This document shows positions 1 through 12,823 of a stretch of DNA of 64,000 nucleotides, one piece after another. The notes beneath the pieces were generated by a model. It did no database searches. It saw nothing but the letters and a program-made list of their open reading frames with translations, and was not told the DNA's origin. The stretch comes from Limnanthes douglasii subsp. nivea (taxonomy: Eukaryota; Streptophyta; Magnoliopsida; Brassicales; Limnanthaceae): the NCBI GenBank assembly GCA_036936605.1, contig JAUPFV010000004.1, positions 128,129,737 through 128,193,736 of the forward strand, read 5' to 3'. A program made the position numbers and the translations under genes. Every line of letters begins with the position of its first letter. Within the stretch, counting starts at the first letter, position 1.

Positions 1-2799
1 TCCTTTACGAGCCTTTGGGGATTGATTACTTTCATCTTATTTGCGGTTGTTATCGGGCTCATCAAAACCGAGAGATCCTAATGGATTCTTCCCTTTTAGC
101 TATTTTAAGCCTGCCTTTGGGCTTTCAAAGCTTCGATCTCTGCCCTTAGCTGATCACGCTCTCGTGCATGATATGTATTTCTTCTGTATTGTGATTTATA
201 TGGGACGTGTTAGTGTGTTCATTATCACCTCTTATCCTCTCATTCTCAAGAAAAGGATCAATTTGCATTTCGAGATCCATGCCTCAAAGAAATCCGAAGC
301 ATGATTCACAAGTTAGGTTTTGAATAAAGTTATTTGAGCACCTCACACTCCTATTGTGGTCACCAATTTGGTGATGGTAAAAACTGACCGAAGGGTGGTT
401 TTGGAAGTTATTTAAGTTGTAGTATTAAGTCAAGGGTGGAGAGTGGAGAGAGAATAACTGTTCTTGTATTTAATATCTAAAGAGAGAGAAAGTTCAACCC
501 ATTTAACAAGCCTCTACAGAGTAATCTTATTTAGAGTAATCTATCAATAATCACCTAACATCAAACTTATTTACCAATAACAACCCAAGGTTTCATAAAA
601 TACGGATAACAATCTAGTGCTAAATTAAAAGTTATAAATAACCACCTATATCTTTCAAATATCAATATACTACCAACCAATTTTCTCTCTCTAGATTTGT
701 GTTTTTATTTTTTAAGTTCTATATGTTTCAAGATTTTTGGAAGATCGATCTCTCTATGTTTCGTGTCTTTATTTTTAAACTTTATATGTATAAAACTATG
801 GCTATTATTGGTTTGGTTTAGTCTAAATTTTGACGAAACCATATCAGATCGACCGCTAGACTTATCGGTTCAGTCCTATCTTATCTAGTTTGATTTCGGT
901 CCTGTTTTGGTTCAGTTCGTTTCTTTTTATTTTTTGGTCTATTTTGGTTCGGTCCGATTCAGTTCAAACCAATTCGGTCCATAATTTTTCTATAAATTAA
1001 ATTAAATTTTTATTAAATTTTATTTTTTACTTATATAAATAATATAAAAATTAAAAATTAAAAGTTAAATGTAGACTTTTTTTTAATTGAACCTTCTTTA
1101 ACACTTTTGACAATAATATAATGTATAAAAATAAATTTAAAAAAAAAACATACAGTTCTCACGTCTTTATTGGTCTATTATGTATTGGTTTCCACGAATT
1201 TAGTGGTTTCATTAGTTAGTTACTTATCGATTCTACTCGTTAAACAATTTGATTGGTTTGGTTGAATATCGGTATTATTAGTTTACTGATTATATCGGTT
1301 CAACTCTGAATCAATTTATTGGTTTGGTTACGAATAAGGATTTATCAATTGTGTTTTTTATCGTCTCCGTATTTCGAATGAAGTGCTGAACGTTAAGATT
1401 TAGTTCCTTTTTTATCCGTTTTTACCGGTTCGGTTCCGATTTCGTTCCCATAAATCGTTAGCCACGTATACAAGACCAAGTCCACCTCCAACACTTATTT
1501 TTTAGTCTTTCTTTTTCTTTGGCAGATTTTTGTCTCCTAACGTTTTTTTCTTTCATATCTTTTATAAATATTATACTTTTCTTTGTTTTTTAAATTTAAA
1601 AAATATATTAAATAGATCATAAATAGAATTACAGAGTTCTAAAGATACTCCTAATAGTTTTTATAATATATAAAAACTATAGGGCGGAAATGAACTTCCA
1701 GAAATGGATTATAAATATATCATGTGGATAGATCAAACAATGGAACTAGACTTTAGCAAAGCGGCACAAAAGATGAACGTTGGCCAGCAGCGATGATAGT
1801 CTCGAGTGCCGAATCAGATTGCCAAACCACATACGAGCGCAGTCCCATCCAAAACATAAAAAAATGGCTACCAGCAAAACATAAAACTAGAATGCAAAAA
1901 TATCATCCATTAATGATGAGTATTCAAAAAACAGATTTCAAAATAAAAAGAAGGGTTGCGACTCAAAAAGATTAGAGTTTGAGAGTATTATTTCAACTCT
2001 CGTTGCACCACAACGCATGAAATTACATTGACACAAATTAATAAAGAGGTTTTCTAAGGCAAAAATGAAATGCTGCCCCAAAAAGTTAGGGTTTGGTTTG
2101 AAAAGAAGACCGAAGAGGAAGGAGACGGACAACTGAAAAATAAAGGTATGCATCCCATTGTCATTAGGGTTGGAGAGCTTTTCTCGACTCCACTTTTTTT
2201 TTTTCCAAATGATATATTTTTTAAATTATAGTTCTAAAAGAATATTTTTAAATATAAGTGATTTTTGTTTTTTTAAGACGGGTATAAAAAAATGACATAA
2301 ATTGGTTGTGAAAATATAAGAAAAATATTATTTGGTATGTTTTTTTAGAATATCGGGTCTTTCTAACCATAGCTCTAACACAATATATGAAAATATCATT
2401 GGTTTTACGTGTAAGACAACAAATCTCCAATATATACATATATTTTATAGTTATAAAATTACTGTAAATTGGTTGAAAAAAAATAGTCTTTTTTAAAATA
2501 TCATATCTTTCCAATCATAACTCTAAAAAAAACAACCTAAAAAACACAATGGTTTCTCTTTTTCTAAAACGAACAAACCTAAATTCATGATATATATTTT
2601 TTATTTTTTTAGTTGTGACATTACGTATAATTTGTTCTGAAATAAAATAATAAATGTAGACGTAAAAATAAGTACAATTGTTGAAGAAACTAGTTGCGGA
2701 AATAAGATTGGTTGCTAAATAAGTCTAAAAAAACAGTTGTTATAGTCGCTAAATTAGCGTGTAATTTGGTTGCGAATTTAATTTAATATTTTTTGTTAG

Positions 2800-2839
<40 letters not shown>

Positions 2840-3250
2840 TTTTTATTTTATTTTTAAATTTAAATTTAAAAGATATAGCCTTTTTGAAGAGTATAGGTAA
2901 CAAATTCAGAAATAATTTAATTTTTAATCAACATTGTGGTGTGTATCTTCAAAAATATTATTATTGAAATGTTTTACGTTAGATATAATTTGTGATAATT
3001 TTATTTTTATTCAAATAAATATATATAAATAACTTTTTCATCTATAAATAGCTTGTTTGATTCTATAACAGATTTAAAAAAAATAAATATACCGAATAAT
3101 ATAAATCGTTTTAAGCAACTATACAGATTAAAAAACGGCCTACGTATAGGAATTCCTTCCAATATTTTTTAAAATATCTTCTCCGAAATAAAAAGGTTGG
3201 TAACTTTTTCTTTTAAGAACTGGAATTAGATTTCTCGCAGAATAGTATTA
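1..3250. other. AT-rich intergenic region, no supported gene
   Basis: I see no convincing gene here; the short open frames have no recognisable domains. From about 830 to 1480 the DNA is unusually rich in GGTTCGG / TTGGTTTGG / TATCGGTT words in one orientation. Such words resemble subterminal motifs of decayed DNA transposons, but I find no ends or target duplication. The rest is A/T homopolymers and simple sequence. Confidence 0.6.
2804..2838. repeat. (AT)n microsatellite
   Basis: An uninterrupted run of about 17 AT dinucleotides inside AT-rich intergenic DNA. Confidence 0.95.
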
Positions 3251-3278
3251 TTACTTTATCGATGAGCCGAAGGTACAA

Positions 3279-3331
3279 TGTATAGTGAGATAAGGCCCAA
3301 AGTACATTTGTATAGTGAGATAAGGCCCAAA
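3279..3331 (+). promoter_or_regulatory. Promoter repeat: two GGCCCAAA motifs upstream of the 3441 gene
   Basis: A 23-bp block occurs twice, 30 bp apart (3279-3301 and 3309-3331). Each copy contains GGCCCAAA (3294-3301, 3324-3331). This fits the plant site II / UP1-type element GGCCCAWWW, which is common upstream of growth-related and housekeeping genes. The pair lies 110-150 bp before the ATG at 3441, so a promoter or 5' UTR role is likely. The function is inferred from motif and position only. Confidence 0.5.
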
Positions 3332-3440
3332 ACAGTAATATTCGCCAATTCTTTTAGGCTCCCTAGTTCTCAAAAGATAATCCCAAATCTCATAAACCTT
3401 ACTTCTATCTTCTTCGTCTTCCTCCCCAAAACCCACGAAG

Positions 3441-3893
3441 ATGAAACAACCAACACCTCTAAATTTAAACCCCGAAACCCCAAATTCTAAAATCGAGAAG
3501 AAAAAAATCCCATCCCCACAAGACCTAATCTCTCATTACCAATCCAAAGGCCTAGACCCCGAACAAGCTTCACTCAAGGTAATCGAAGATCTGCAAAACG
3601 TTCTCGTCAGAGTCGTTTCCTCCAGCAAAGCCTCGAAATCCAAACAAGACAAGCTATTATCAGATGCGTCGAGGAAAATAGACAGTCTCAACACTCGGGT
3701 GTCAGTGGTCGACATGAAATTGGATTCGAAACCAGGTTACGTCCAGACTTTCGCTATCGGTGTAGTTTCCGGTGCAGCTTTGAACGGAATCGGAACTGTG
3801 TTTCCGGTTGTCGTGAAAGGGTTTGCTCAGATTTGGAATGCTGTTAAAACAGCTACCAATTTCTCTTCTCCTTCTCCTTCTGAAAGTGGTTAA
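3441..3893 (+). CDS. Small single-exon plant protein with one hydrophobic segment, function unknown
   Basis: An open frame of 150 codons with no intron, starting at the first ATG after a pyrimidine-rich leader (context CGAAGATG). The N-terminal 30 residues are Pro/Lys-rich. Residues about 25-75 look helical and charged (an ISHYQSKGLDPEQA stretch followed by Lys/Ser-rich sequence). Residues about 98-125 form a Gly/Ala/Val-rich hydrophobic stretch (IGVVSGAALNGIGTVF) long enough for one membrane span. The tail is Ser/Pro-rich. Codon use and the balanced composition, unlike the AT-rich surroundings, support a real gene. The GGCCCAAA repeats just upstream fit a broadly expressed gene. I do not recognise the family; a tail-anchored-like or organelle membrane protein is possible but unproven. 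Confidence 0.75.
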   Translation: MKQPTPLNLNPETPNSKIEKKKIPSPQDLISHYQSKGLDPEQASLKVIEDLQNVLVRVVSSSKASKSKQDKLLSDASRKIDSLNTRVSVVDMKLDSKPGYVQTFAIGVVSGAALNGIGTVFPVVVKGFAQIWNAVKTATNFSSPSPSESG

Positions 3894-5736
3894 TTACAAT
3901 TTTACCCTTTTGATTAAGAGAGCTTAAAGTCTTTTTTTATAGTTAGATTTGTTATCAGATGGTAAGAGCTTTTGTTTTTTTTAAGTGGAATGATTATGAA
4001 TGTATTGTTTTTTGTAAGACATCTATGTGCTGTACTAAACTGGAATCGGAGTTTAATGAGTTCTTTTCATGTCTATTTAAGATTCGATAATTGTCTTGGT
4101 TACAAAGGAAGTTACGGTAACGTGTTTGGGTTGCATCTTTTGTACTACTACAGTAAAAGAATTTCTCGACTTGGCTTACATGATTTGCTCTTGTAGTAAA
4201 CTGGCATATGCTGGATGGTAAAAAAGACGACTCAGTAAATGTCCTCCAAAACGATAAATAAGTGGTAATCGTACACGTTGTTGGAAGGATCCCATTACCC
4301 TTGTCATGCTAGCAAGGTGATAGAAGTATTCACTAATTATATGAAAATTTACCAGTCCAAAAAATTGCTCCACGAAGATGGACTCCTGCTATCCTTAGGT
4401 TGTTGCAAATATAAATAAATTAACAGAGAAATACTAATAAAATTGAAATCTTAACAAGTATTATTTGATTTGATCCACATTATAAGTCCAATTAAAAAAT
4501 ATAATACAATGTATCATGTATTTACAGCTGCGGTTTCTCCTATAAGATATGATTAGCCAGGGCTAAAAAAAGCATGACATGTCGTTTGTTTTTTATGTCC
4601 TATGTTTGTCATGTAAGATGCTGAACACAATAAAAACATCAGTTTTATTTTTTATTTTTGTCAAAACTCACATATTAGAATATACAATTGATATCCGGTC
4701 TAAATAGATTAAAAAACCATCACAAATCCAATTTTTACCATTAAAACCAGCTGAATTTAACAATAACCGATTCTAATAAGATAAACTTAAAATAATCCAA
4801 ATTAATTGACCCTAATTGACCCAACTTAACATCCACGTGTTTATCAAATACAAAAATCTTCTTCGTTAAAAAGAAACCTTCAGTTGATAAAATAAAAATG
4901 GCTAACATAGAGTACTTACACAATTGATTTTGGATGATTTTAAGTTATGTTATTAGGGGTCGAGTATGGGTTATTTTAAGTTAGGCTAGTTTTAATTGTA
5001 AAAATTGGGCTTGAGTTGCTTTTTTTAATTTATTTGGACCTAATTATAAATAATGGTAAATGAGTTTGGATAAAAGTAAAAAGTAAAAAAATGATGTTAT
5101 TATTGTGTCCACCTCAACATCAACATCCTACGTGGACACTGATATGGAAAGTCAAAGGATAATTGAGGAATGAAGGCGAGATGGGGTAAAAAAGACTTGT
5201 TTATTACGCTTTTTCAAACATGGGACCAACTTATTACAAAGGTAAAGAGGGACTAACGTGAGACAGATCGCACACATGAAGAACCTACCATATTTTTTAG
5301 CCTGCTAAGTCTTCTTCTGGGGAATATAGGGTGCATTTTAGATAGCAGTCTTTCTACATAATTGTTATTAACCGATACTTTTTTTATGATTGAATGAGTT
5401 CGATGACGATGATAATTGTATTTTTTTTGAGTTGAAATAAGTTCGGATAATAACATAATATATGAAAAAAAAATGCGTGAGAATAAATTTTTCTTTGCAC
5501 ACTAGTGTTCGGTTTATTTTCAGCCTAATATAAAAATATTATAAAAATTATTTTAATTGAATTTGATGGTAGCTTTTGGGTGATGTATCTTTTATTTTAC
5601 TGTATTAAAATTCGATTTCTCTATCAACATTCTTAACTATTTTACCTAGTCTTTTACATGATATGTTAATATTAAAAAATCTATGTATTTTTATGGTATT
5701 AAAAGCTACTGAATATTTATACAAATTAAGTTAAAC
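3894..5736. other. 3' flank of the small gene and intergenic DNA
   Basis: The first few hundred bases probably include the 3' UTR of the 3441 gene. The remainder is AT-rich with only short open frames on either strand, and I recognise no domain, repeat family or RNA gene. Confidence 0.5.
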
Positions 5737-5890
5737 TGATTATTTTGACATACATTATTTTTTTGTTATTAGTTGAGATAGTTGAGTTATTTTTTATGTA
5801 TTCCTCATATAAGGTATTGGAATCTATACATAAAGATAGATCATTATGGTGCATTTGCAAGTCGCTGGAACTTACAATTTATATTTGTTA
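5737..5890 (+). repeat. Putative 5' LTR of the copia element
   Basis: It pairs with 9849-10003. The shared core runs from GTTGAGTT through ATGTATTCCTCATATAA to AACTTACAATTTATA. The outer boundary is uncertain by tens of bases. Confidence 0.5.
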
Positions 5891-6099
5891 TTAAAGCCAG
5901 GGCAAAGCAAAGTGATCCAAGAGAGATAAGACAAGTGGCGATAAAACAATCACCAAGATTTCATAGTTTGATGGTCACCATGACCACTGTAGTAAAATAA
6001 TTCAAATTCTCTTGCGTGCTATGGAGTCTAATGGAAGATGGTTACACCAAACCGGTAAAAGGAATCGAAATAAATACAACACAAAAGAAGAGTCTTGAG

Positions 6100-9000
6100 G
6101 AGTTCGAGATGAAAGACCATCAAATGAAGCACTACCTATTTCAGTAAATTGACAGGGGTGTGTTGAACAAATCTTAGATTGTAAAACATCCTAGATCATT
6201 TGAAATTCGATGAAGAAAAAGTACGAAGGAAATGAAAGGGTGAAACAATATCTTCCCCAAACCTTAAGAAGAGATTTTGAGGTTTTTGAGATGAAGAATG
6301 AATAAAACATCAATGATTACTTTAGAAGAGTAATGGTTATCTCTAACAAGATGAGAAGCAACGAAGAAAACATGTCAGGTTCAAATATTGTTGAGAAAAT
6401 ACTTTGAACTCTGATTGACAAGTTCACATATGTGATGGTGTCCATCAATGAGTCAAAAGACACGGAAACTGTGACTATTAACGAACTACAGAGCTCTATA
6501 TACATACATGAATTGTTTTTAAAAGAAGACCAGTTATGAAAAATATAACCAAGCTCTCAATGTCAGAAGCAGATGCAACTGATCATACAGGGGTCGAGGC
6601 AAAGGCAAATGAGTATTAATCAACAAAGCAACACTTGAGTGTTACAACTGCCACAAACTTTTACATTCCCAAAATGAATGTCCGAATGAGAATGGAGCAC
6701 GTTTTACAAAGATCGAAGAAAATAATGAAGTTATTCTCATGGTGTATGTGGAACTTCAAGGTGCTAGAAGATGAAATGTGTGCTTCGTAGACTTTGGATG
6801 TTTAAACCACATGTGTGGAGAACGATGTATATTCTCAAACTTGGGCACTAGTTTCATACATAATATCAAGCTTGGGAATAATCACAAACTGATGATTGAT
6901 GGGAAATTAGTGATGAAGACAATGCTTAAGGGAATAAGATATGTGGTCAATGATGTCTATTATATTTTGGAATCGAAAAAAACCTACTGAGTGTTGGGAA
7001 AATTCAATAAAATCAATTAGATGTGCTATTTAAAGAATGAGATCGAAAAACATGCAAAATCTTTCATCCATCTAGAGAAAAAATAGTATGATATGTTTTA
7101 AGTCCTAATAAGATATCTATCATGTTGGGTGAATTAAATAACAAACAAAGATGCATATAGATTGATATCTCATACAAGGCAGAGTTATGACATCATCGAT
7201 ATGAACATCTCACAAACAAGAGACTTCACGCATTATGTAGTAAAGAGATGGTTGTGGGTTTACCTAAAATTGGAGATATGAAAACCACATATGAGGCGTG
7301 TATCAAAAGAAAACACCATCATGTTCGATTTTCAAAGTAGAGCAAGTGAAAGCCACTAAAAGATTGCAACTTATCCAAACTGATCTATGTGGTCCGATCA
7401 ATCTACCATCAAACAGTCAAATAAGATACTTGATAAGTTTTATAGATAATTTCTCAAGAAATACATGGATATAGTTTTTTTGCTAGAAACATTAAAAGGA
7501 TTTCATCAGTCAATACATTCAAAACATTTATAGAGAAGCAAATTGGATTGTTCATAGAATGTTTAAGAATGGATATATGAGGAGAATAAAAATCAAATGA
7601 GTTTAAAGAATTATGTAAATAGCATGAAATCTGGAATACAACTGAACGCTGCTTCATGCCGCAACAAAAAGGTTAAACTGAACGCAAAAACCGCAAAATT
7701 ATAAACATGGTGGGAGCATTGTTATTAGAGAATGAGATATCAAAAGCTTTATAGCCAGATGCTATGAAATGGATGAATCATGTTCTTAATAGATATCATA
7801 CACTTATTGTAAAAGATATGATATCGAAAGAGGCATGGAGTGGAAGATCAGTTGAACACTCAAGGTTTTTAGATGTATCAAATATGTTCATATCCCTCAT
7901 GTCAAAAGGTTGAAGTGTGTCTAGTTAGATTTCAGCAGTGAATCCAAGGCTTTTGAGATGTTCGATCCAGTGGAGGAAAACGTTGACATCAGCTGAGATA
8001 TGATATTTGAGGAAGATAATAAGTAGAATTAGGAAAACGTTGGTTATTCTTGGGAATAAAGAATTGAACTTGAGTGAGAAACTGATTATAAAAATGTTAA
8101 GAATGCAGAGGAATTGAAAAAAAGCAGAAGAAGATATTGATGACGTTCTTTCACTAAAAGATCCACCAACTGGCGAAACGATGGGAACAACGGGCAATGT
8201 GAGAAAACCACCAATTTTTGCATATTATATCACATGAGAAAGGCTATCAGAAACAGAGAAATAAGGAAACATGACTAGAGTCAAGATTGAAAACCTAGCT
8301 TTCATGGTTATATTAGATCCGACTAGTTTTTAAAAAACAACATAACATCTGGAATGGAAACAAACGATGGATGCTCATATATAGTCCATCGAGCGGGACC
8401 ACACATGTCGTTGACTGCACTTCTCGTTGAAGCCAAGGTTATTGGAGTTAAGTGGATATACAAGATCAAATTAAATAAGGTAGAAAAGGTAGACAAGTTC
8501 AAAGCTCGACTGGTAGTAAAAAGATATGCTCAAGAGTACATAATATGTTACACAGACGTATTGGCGTCAGTGGCTCGAATTAATACAATAAGATTGATCA
8601 TTAATATCAGAACAAAAAGAATGATAAATCTATCAAATCGATGTCAAATCTATCTATATGCATGGTGAGCTGAATGAAGATGTATTTGTAGCGCAACCAC
8701 AATGTTATGTAGTAATAGAGAGGCAATACATGGTTTATAAGTTTCATGAGGCTTTTTACGGACTAAAACAAACGCCTAAATCTTGGTTGAGTCACATTGA
8801 GGCTTATATCATCAATGATGAGTTTGTAAGAAGCTCTAGTGAACAAACGCTCGGGGTATGTAATTGTGAGCATTTATGTTTATGTTCTATTGTTCACTAG
8901 TAATGATGAGGAATTACTGAATAAGTTCAAGCACTTTAAGATGAATGAACTCGACATGACTGGTTTGGGGAAGATGAAATATTTTATTAGCATTGAAGTG

Positions 9001-9800
9001 CTCCAGAAGGCTTATGGAATCTTTATATGTCAAATATTGTTGAGTTAATTAAGAGGTTTTGGATGCAAAATTAAAACTCCGTTTATAATCCGTTAGTCTC
9101 TAGATATGAGGTTAGCCAATATGAAGCTGATGTGAAGGGCGACTAAATATTATATAAGAAAATAGTGGACAACTTGATGTATCTCCCAGCCACACGACCG
9201 ACCTTGATGTTTCTGGTAAGTCATATTAGTCGTTTTATGGAAAATCATACTAAGTTTCACTTTGCTACTACAAAAATAATCACGAGGTACTTGAAGAAAA
9301 TCTGTAATATGGGATATGGTATCAACGTGAAGGGAATAGTGAACTTTTAGGCTACATCAGAAATGACTATGCAAGAGTTTTTTATAACAATATGAGCACT
9401 TCATGCTATGTTTGCTTGATGAGTGGATGAGTTGTGACATGGTGCTTAAGGAAGCAACCAAATATAAATCTGTTAACTACTGAAGCAGAGTATGTAGCAG
9501 CAACTACATGTTCTTGTCAAACCATTTGTATGAGGAGGATATTGAAAGAAATCATACATGAACAAGATGAAGAGATGGTTCTGTTTTGTGACAATACGTC
9601 CACTATCAAGTTGTCAAAAATTGCAGTCATGCATGAGAAGTCAAAGAACATAAGGGTTTGATACCATTTTTCTCTAAGAATTGGCAAATGTAGGTGTTGT
9701 TAAATTGGTCTATTGCAACACTAAGGAGAAGTTGGCTGACATAATGAAAACTTTGTTGAATATATCATCATTTCAAAGAATCAGAGAAGAGTTTGGGATG
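6100..9800 (+). pseudogene. Copia gag-pol polyprotein remnant
   Basis: Coding remnants in several frames follow the copia order. A CCHC knuckle lies at about 6637-6687 (CYNCHKLLHSQNECP). The protease region at 6778 has DFGCLNHM where copia elements normally have D-S-G-C, so the active-site Ser is lost. The integrase start at about 7365-7450 reads TDLCGPI..SFIDNFSRNTW. RT fragments at 8354-8900 include GVKWIYKIKLN, KARLVVKRYAQ and FHEAFYGLKQTPKSW, and an RT core segment follows at 8839-9048. The RNase H part lies at 9165-9661 (LLTTEAEYVAA, FCDNTSTIKLSK). Stops and frameshifts occur throughout, so no functional product is expected. Confidence 0.85.
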
Positions 9801-9848
9801 AGCGTTGTGAACCTAAACTCTTGATCAAGTTAAGTTCAAGGAAAATAT

Positions 9849-10003
9849 TGTTGATTTAATTGAGTCTGTTTGTTATCATGTTGTTATAAGTGGAGTTAGT
9901 TGAGTTCTTTTTCATGTATTCCTTATATAATGCATTGTAATATATGAATAAAGATACATTATAATGTTATATTTACAAGTCTCTGCAACTTATAGTTTAC
10001 GGT
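9849..10003 (+). repeat. Putative 3' LTR of the copia element
   Basis: It starts with TGTTGATTTAATTGAG just after the RNase H remnant and matches 5737-5890. The element's end was placed where similarity between the two blocks fades. Confidence 0.5.
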
Positions 10004-11239
10004 ACATAGTCTCATTTTTATAGGATAATTATTATTATTTTAAATTTTATCACCATACTTTTTAAAAAATATTATTATATTAATAATGGACTAATTATGC
10101 ATTATTTCATAACCTAATTACAATTTTTTTTCAATTGCAAAAGAAACCATGGTATCAACTAAACTTCAAGATTTAAAAATGCAGACCTATTTACCAACAG
10201 TGTCCCAAACTTAACACACATTTTGGTATTTAAATTCATGTTTAGCATATTTCAAAAATATGTAGCCAGAAGTTGAGTTTACCTAACACCCAAATCTGCG
10301 CGACCTTGTATACATAATCGATCATTTGGATTGTAATTCAGATCTATAAATTATATCTTTTTATTATTTTAGATTATTAACTATATATATCACTAGACTA
10401 TAGTAAAATTATATACATAATTATTACTAACTATATTTATTTTTAACGAAAGTAAACGTTTATACTAATGTTGCGAGTTTACATTTCTTTGAGTACATCC
10501 CAATTGAACCATTTCAACTAGTTTGGATTCAAACATTAAATAATGAAACACAATGCATCAAACTTAAATTAAAGCGATAAAGAAAAAAACTTGAGAGCAA
10601 AAATGATTTTGCTGACTATTCTGAAAATTTTGAATCATCAATAGACGATATTGTTCTTTCTCTTTGATTTTAACTTCAATATTTTTAATTTTCTTTGTTC
10701 ATTTAATACAGCGCTTATCAATACATCATGCTATATGAAGCTCTTCATCTTCTTCATTCTTAGAGATAAAATTAATATTATTTATGAACAAAGTAGTTTT
10801 GTGGAAATCTGGTCAGGTCTATGGTTTAAATTTGCAGAGTGTTATTATCAGGTAATAGTACATGGAGTTGAATTTATTAGTAACCAAAGAAATAATTTGA
10901 GTTATTAGATTGGATTGTAAACTGTTTTGACCAAAACAATAGAAATGATATAAGGAGAGCTTTTCAAGTTCCAAGGATTTCAAGTAATGTGTAGCCCTAA
11001 GGTGATTAGGAACTCGATTTATAGATAAGTATTGTTTCATCTTGCATTTTACGGTCCACTTGGCTAGCCAATCGAAAATTTGATTTTATTTTCGAAATAT
11101 ATGGATAATAGTCATTGCTGGAACAATTAGTTTCTTACAACATCTAGTTATACAAGTTAAGAACCATGAAGCAGTTCATTTTGAACGCATTTTAACTAAT
11201 TTAGACGAGTCTATTTTAATGTTTAGGTTAGTTATAACC
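10004..11239. other. AT-rich intergenic DNA
   Basis: Homopolymer-rich sequence. The short open frames (for example around 10651-10908) have low-complexity translations and no recognised motif. Nothing else is visible. Confidence 0.5.
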
Positions 11240-11850
11240 ATTTATTTACATATCATCAATACCATCAAGAAGTGCTCTACACTCAACAATAATAGATGTC
11301 TGTTTTCCATATAATCTCCCATATGATTTAATGATTATCCCCAATACTATTTCTAATAATGCCTTCATCTATAGTTTCCTCATTTGTAAGGCATGAAGTA
11401 TCAGAGTTAAGTTTAAATTTTTGCCTATCACGAGGCTTCCATTTGAGTAGACTGATTTTATTTGGTTGATTAAAGTGAAAGTAATATCCAAGATCAGTAG
11501 TAATGTAATTACAATGTTGACATTTAGAATAAAAGAATTTTTTTTATTTTTTGAAGGTTAGAATTACTGATATCCAACCTTTGAGAATCCTTCAACGAAG
11601 AAATGATTATTTCGTTAGAATTATGTTATTCATAACCTTCTTAAAGAGGTTATAAGCATTTTTGTTGATCTGATTCCAAGTTTTTGTAATGTTAGATTCA
11701 CCACTGTTAGATAACGACTAAGTAATTGTGTCCTCTTTATTTTCATGGATAGTTAGTTTTTTAATTCTCTATATGGTTTTAATGCGGCCGATTGAAGCTT
11801 GTTGAGGTTTCAGTTGCCATCATTCCAGGAATCTTTCACTTGCTCCTTAA
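11240..11850 (-). pseudogene. LINE-type non-LTR retrotransposon 3' remnant (RNase H-like region)
   Basis: On the minus strand, in more than one frame, the translation at about 11480-11370 reads WKPRDRQKFKLNSD followed by an EGIIRNS-like stretch. This resembles the plant LINE-associated RNase H pattern W-K-P...K-L-N-x-D-G...G-V-I-R. A following frame-shifted piece reads VECRALLDGIDD, like the usual acidic A-L-x-x-G-L helix. Upstream on the minus strand (about 11850-11780) WNDGNWNLNKL resembles the linker after LINE reverse transcriptase. Stops and frameshifts break all pieces. The assignment rests on short motifs only. Confidence 0.4.
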
Positions 11851-12823
11851 TGTACCAATTATTTTATTTTCATTTGAAGGAACAATCAATGGATAAAATT
11901 TTATACATTTGTCAGTCCATAATTTAAAATCTGATTTACTTATGTTTCAGTAAATAAAAGTTTCAGCTATATATTTGATGTTATATAATATCCACCATAT
12001 TTTAGAGCCTATGGTATTTGAGAAATAAATAGATCATTATTAACTAAATAGATTTACTTGATACTGAAAAATAATAATAATTTACAAAATTAATATAATA
12101 CCACAATATATTATTTGGTTGTTATAGTATTGTATTAATTTTTTATGAAATTGTTTTCAAAATTTTGAATTTTTAACATTCTTTAACGCTAATTAAATAA
12201 TATTCAATTGTTTTAAAAATTAATATATAAAAATAAATCTCTCCGAAATTTATAAAAATAATTATTTTGAAACTAAAATTGATAATATAAAAAATTATTA
12301 TAAAGTTTGACTTTTAGTGTATTTTAATTTTGATTAAATAATATATAATTTTGATCAAGTGTTCCAGATCTTCTCTCCTTGGTTATTTTTCCTCATTGTT
12401 GGACTTGTTTTAGCTATGCTATGCTCAATCTTTTTATTCACGTTTATGTTTGTTATCGATTTGGAGATTTGTACGATGGTACTATGACGGATAGTCTTTT
12501 CTTTCTTTATGAATGCTAGTATTTTTTTTTCATCTTCATATTTAGTAACTCCATTAAACTATAAATTCACAAAAAATATGGATACTTGAGCAATGAACAT
12601 CCAATTCGAATAACCAATTTTAAGTACCCATTCAACAATCAACTGTATGCTTAATATTACTTGTTCAATCCGCTTGTAAATTTAACTCGTTCATTTGTAA
12701 ACATGCAACCTTAAAACCGGGACACAAGCTTCTTAAAAAAACATCAAACGTTCTAACGGCTAACTACAAACCAAAAACAAAACAAATGACTCAAAACCAA
12801 AAAAAAAAATTACAAGTCCCAGT
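11851..12823. other. AT-rich intergenic DNA
   Basis: No open frame of interest. It ends in an A-rich stretch directly before the left hairpin array. Confidence 0.5.

Larger units (their letters stand above)
5737..10003 (+). mobile_element. Decayed Ty1/copia LTR retrotransposon with short LTRs
   Basis: Gag zinc knuckle, protease, integrase, reverse transcriptase and RNase H remnants follow in the order typical of Ty1/copia (integrase before RT). They are bounded by two related blocks of about 150 bp, about 5737-5890 and 9849-10003. The blocks share words such as ATGTATTCCT and a matching CAAGTC..CTG.AACTTA segment, at about three-quarters identity by eye. The LTRs are short for copia. Their divergence and the many stops show an old insertion. 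The exact ends and target duplication are not clear. Confidence 0.75.

Noticed and set aside
41..304. Open frame of 87 codons at the left edge
   Set aside because: No domain, no splice context and hydrophobic low-information translation. It may be chance or the edge of something outside the window.
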